DNA from: Deltaproteobacteria bacterium
GTDB lineage: Bacteria > Desulfobacterota_B > Binatia > UBA9968
Length of the DNA: 6,705 bases
Direction: 5' to 3'
Assembly (NCBI GenBank): GCA_027297485.1
Contig: JAPUHZ010000157.1
Location: 1-6,705, forward strand
The notes below the pieces were generated by a model, which was given only the letters and a program-made list of their open reading frames with translations, did not search any database and had not been told where the DNA came from. The position numbers and the translations under genes are program-made. Positions 5,788-6,705 of the stretch are shown here, one piece after another. Every line of letters starts with the position of its first letter. Within the stretch, counting starts at the first letter, position 1.

Positions 5788-5801
5788 TATATAATTATAT
5801 A
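5788..5801 (+). promoter_or_regulatory. Candidate -10 region for the solute-binding protein gene
   Basis: A perfect 14-bp AT palindrome, TATATAATTATATA, contains TATAAT at 5790-5795. A loose -35 candidate TTGGGT (5765-5770) is 19 bp upstream. Transcription would start near 5802, giving a leader of about 37 nt before the ATG at 5839, which is reasonable for a gene with its own Shine-Dalgarno. The -35 match is weak, so this could also be just AT-rich spacer. Confidence 0.4.
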
Positions 5802-5838
5802 TCGAGGAAAATATTTAGATCCGAGAAAGGAGAGTATT

Positions 5839-6705
5839 ATGCTCCAACGACGCGCAATTGTAGCGATAACTCTCATGTGTGCCCTTGCCTTCTTGATTAC
5901 TTCTAATGGTTGGGCACAGAGAAGGGGAAGCCGGAAGGAAACTCTCATTATCTGTCGAGAACAGGGACCCAATAGTTTGGATATTCAGGGCATAGGAACC
6001 AACCGCCCCGCCTATGGGCTCTCCTGGAATGTGTATGACCGGCTTCTCACGTATGGGAAAAAACGCGCCCCTAACGGGGATTTAATGTACGACTACAAGA
6101 AGCTGGAACCGGAACTGGCGGAGAGCTGGAAGATCGCCGCGGACGGCATGTCCGTCACGTTCAAGTTGCGCAAGGAGGCGCGTTTCCACGATGGCAGCCC
6201 GGTTACTGCACATGACGTTAAATGGTCCTTCGAGCGGGCTCTTGCGGCAGGGGGATTCCCCGGCTTTCAGATGAAAGCAGGGTCCCTGGCAAAACCGGAG
6301 CAGTTTATCGTTGTGGATGATCACACTTTTAAAGTCCAATTTTTGCGAAAAGATAAACTGACGCTTCCGGATATCGCGGTGCCGGTACCTGCCATATACA
6401 ACTCGAAACTCGCCAAGAAACACGCTACCAAGAAAGACCCCTGGGCCATGAAGTGGTTGAAGCACAATACGGCGGGAGGAGGAGCGTACAAGATTGCGTT
6501 GTTCAAACCCGGCGTACAAACGGTATACACGAGGAATGATGACTGGAAAAACGGCCCGTTGCCCAAAATCAAAAGGGTCATCATGCGGATCGTCCCTTCC
6601 GCCTCTACGCGTAGAGCCCTGCTGGAGCGAGGGGACGTGGATATGTCCTTCGATCTGCCCCCGAAGGATTTTGCCGAGTTGGCTAAGTCAGGAAAATTCA
6701 AGGTG
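5839..6705 (+). CDS. ABC transporter substrate-binding protein, family 5 (partial)
   Basis: The first 289 codons of a periplasmic solute-binding protein of the SBP_bac_5 (peptide/nickel/oligosaccharide-type) family are present; the gene continues beyond the window, family members being roughly 500-600 residues. Residues 1-26 form a Sec signal peptide: MLQRRA, a hydrophobic core and SNGWA before Q27. C14 lies within the core and no lipobox is evident. Mature hallmarks are YDRLLTYGK (66-74), LEPELAESW (89-97), VTFKLRKEARFHDGSPVTA (106-124) and HDVKWSFERA (125-134). The last visible part, TRRALLERGDVDMSFDLP, matches the domain-crossing region. The ATG is supported by AAAGGAG (5826-5832) at a good distance and by the signal peptide. 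Transporter permeases and ATPases would be expected downstream but are out of view. The ligand, probably a peptide or similar solute, cannot be specified. Confidence 0.93.
   Translation, partial: MLQRRAIVAITLMCALAFLITSNGWAQRRGSRKETLIICREQGPNSLDIQGIGTNRPAYGLSWNVYDRLLTYGKKRAPNGDLMYDYKKLEPELAESWKIAADGMSVTFKLRKEARFHDGSPVTAHDVKWSFERALAAGGFPGFQMKAGSLAKPEQFIVVDDHTFKVQFLRKDKLTLPDIAVPVPAIYNSKLAKKHATKKDPWAMKWLKHNTAGGGAYKIALFKPGVQTVYTRNDDWKNGPLPKIKRVIMRIVPSASTRRALLERGDVDMSFDLPPKDFAELAKSGKFKV

Overview
The window comes from a bacterium with about 50% GC, probably Gram-negative: the last gene has a Sec signal peptide typical of a periplasmic solute-binding protein. The VOC protein, the aconitase and the REP/RAYT element resemble those I associate with deep-branching Gram-negative lineages such as Methylomirabilota, Rokubacteria, Desulfobacterota or Nitrospirota. 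This assignment is from memory of protein style only and is weak.

Layout, left to right. The first bases hold the start of a minus-strand gene with a strong ribosome binding site and its own promoter. A plus-strand VOC (glyoxalase-fold) gene follows, with a near-consensus sigma70 promoter. Next comes a decayed C-terminal end of an aconitase gene on the minus strand, and then a plus-strand pair made of a small protein overlapping a nucleotidyltransferase-fold protein. The centre of the window is an intact 900-residue aconitase (acnA, minus strand). Divergent from it is a DUF4160/DUF2442 pair in which the DUF4160 gene is broken by a 4-bp tandem duplication. After that lies a decayed N-terminal piece of an aconitase (minus strand), then a small REP/RAYT element: a truncated REP-associated transposase gene between REP-like repeats, one upstream and two inverted copies downstream. 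A frameshifted, unrecognised minus-strand reading frame follows. The window ends inside a family 5 extracellular solute-binding protein of a peptide-type ABC transporter.

The most interesting structure is the nested arrangement around acnA. The two aconitase fragments lie on the same strand as the intact gene and in the order expected of one split ancestral gene (N-terminus right, C-terminus left). The intact acnA and two toxin-antitoxin-like modules lie between them. This could be an old aconitase locus into which a cassette carrying a new aconitase was inserted, or the residue of tandem copies. Much of the window (about 770-980 and 5060-5840) is a graveyard of fragments, so it is a region of repeated insertion and decay beside a core TCA-cycle gene. 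No tRNA, rRNA or CRISPR array was seen.
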